The notes beneath the pieces are model-generated. The model did not search any database. It was not told the DNA's origin and saw only the letters and a list, made by a program, of their open reading frames with translations. A stretch of DNA of 55,639 nucleotides from an uncultured Pseudomonadota bacterium (GTDB taxonomy: Bacteria; Myxococcota_A; UBA9160; PR03). The translations under genes and the position numbers were made by a program. Positions 55,165 to 55,639 of this stretch are shown piece by piece. Within the stretch, counting starts at the first letter, position 1. Every line of letters begins with the position of its first letter. The stretch covers positions 1 through 55,639 of the forward strand of contig CAADGG010000095.1 in the NCBI GenBank assembly GCA_900696485.1, in the 5' to 3' direction.

Positions 55165-55639
55165 GTGAACATCCTCGGCCTCTCCTGCTTCTATCACGAT
55201 TCCGCGGCAGCCCTGCTGCGCGACGGAAACCTCGTCGCGGCGGCCCACGAGGAGCGCTTCACGCGCAAACGCCACGATCCGGGCCTGCCGAAGTGCGCCG
55301 TCGCGTACTGTCTGCAGGAAGCCGGCATCGGCATCGAGGATGTCGACTACGTCGCGTTCTACGACAAACCGTTCGTCAAGTTCGAACGGATCCTGCTGAC
55401 CTACCTGGCGACGTTCCCGAAGTCCCTGCCGTCGTTCTCGAAGGCGATGCCGATCTGGCTGAAAGAGAAGCTCTGGGTCCCGCGCATCATCGGGAAGGAG
55501 CTGGGCTTCCAAGGCGAGGTGCTGTTCGCGGAGCACCACCAGTCCCACGCGGCGGCCGCCTTCCTGCCCTCGCCGTACGAGGAGGCGGCCATCCTGACTG
55601 TGGACGGCGTCGGCGAATGGGCGACGGCGACGCAGGCGA
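55165..55639 (+). CDS. NodU/CmcH-family carbamoyltransferase (partial)
   Basis: The first 158 codons are present from a GTG at 55165; the C-terminal part lies beyond the window. It should transfer a carbamoyl group from carbamoyl phosphate, via carbamoyl-adenylate, to a sugar hydroxyl. The text ILGLSCFYHDSAAALLRDG, AAAHEERFTRKRHD near residue 30 and AEHHQSHAAAAFLPSP near 125 are typical, with the metal/ATP histidines in H-H-Q-S-H. ILTVDGVGEWATAT is the second nucleotide motif. Position beside the polysaccharide genes suggests it decorates the exopolysaccharide. Confidence 0.9.
   Translation, partial: MNILGLSCFYHDSAAALLRDGNLVAAAHEERFTRKRHDPGLPKCAVAYCLQEAGIGIEDVDYVAFYDKPFVKFERILLTYLATFPKSLPSFSKAMPIWLKEKLWVPRIIGKELGFQGEVLFAEHHQSHAAAAFLPSPYEEAAILTVDGVGEWATATQA

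Overview
This is a very GC-rich, gene-dense bacterial chromosome segment with no tRNA, rRNA or CRISPR that I could find. It looks like an uncultured Deltaproteobacteria-type lineage (Myxococcota, Desulfobacterota or Binatota grade). This is an inference. It rests on a ferredoxin-dependent 2-oxoglutarate oxidoreductase in place of a lipoate dehydrogenase complex, a dprA-trmFO-xerC-hslV-hslU-argB-argF run, many response regulators and TPR lipoproteins, and Gram-negative export genes.

Left third (1-14.7 kb): the end of a PilW-like TPR lipoprotein gene with an uncharacterised partner. Next come korA-korB on the plus strand, converging with a long minus-strand run that reads aspS, a fused glpA-glpB gene, a short glpC-like gene, icd, mdh, sucC and sucD. 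Icd, KorAB, SucCD and Mdh together cover the TCA cycle from isocitrate to succinyl-CoA and succinate, plus malate to oxaloacetate. The glp genes would feed glycerol-3-phosphate electrons to the membrane.

Middle (14.8-36 kb): a response regulator/GAF/GGDEF protein; a YCF48-like lipoprotein divergent from an ABC1/UbiB kinase; an exported PHP hydrolase preceded by a 12-nt tandem repeat; and a two-gene chaperone unit (J-domain/TPR protein plus lid-less Hsp70). Then follows a minus-strand housekeeping block: LysM protein, dprA, trmFO, xerC, hslV, hslU, a response regulator/GAF protein, argB and argF, several joined by ATGA overlaps.

Right third (36-55.6 kb): an extracellular polysaccharide region. 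It holds a PrsT-like TPR lipoprotein, an NtrB/NtrC pair, nucleotide-sugar genes (manC, ugd, two SDR epimerases), a WecA-type initiating transferase, a BY-kinase, an ExeA-type ATPase, a Wzz/GNVR chain-length protein, an outer-membrane beta-barrel, a short Wza-like lipoprotein, and a second sigma-54-type activator. Divergent from it are a small SxtJ-like membrane protein and a NodU-type carbamoyltransferase that runs off the window. The gene set matches the XrtA/PEP-CTERM type of exopolysaccharide locus, but no exosortase and no PEP-CTERM substrate is in the window. A perfect 41-bp-arm palindrome between the histidine kinase gene and manC looks like a mobile REP-type repeat.

Most starts were chosen from Shine-Dalgarno spacing and family alignment by eye. 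All family assignments come from recognised motifs, not from database searches.
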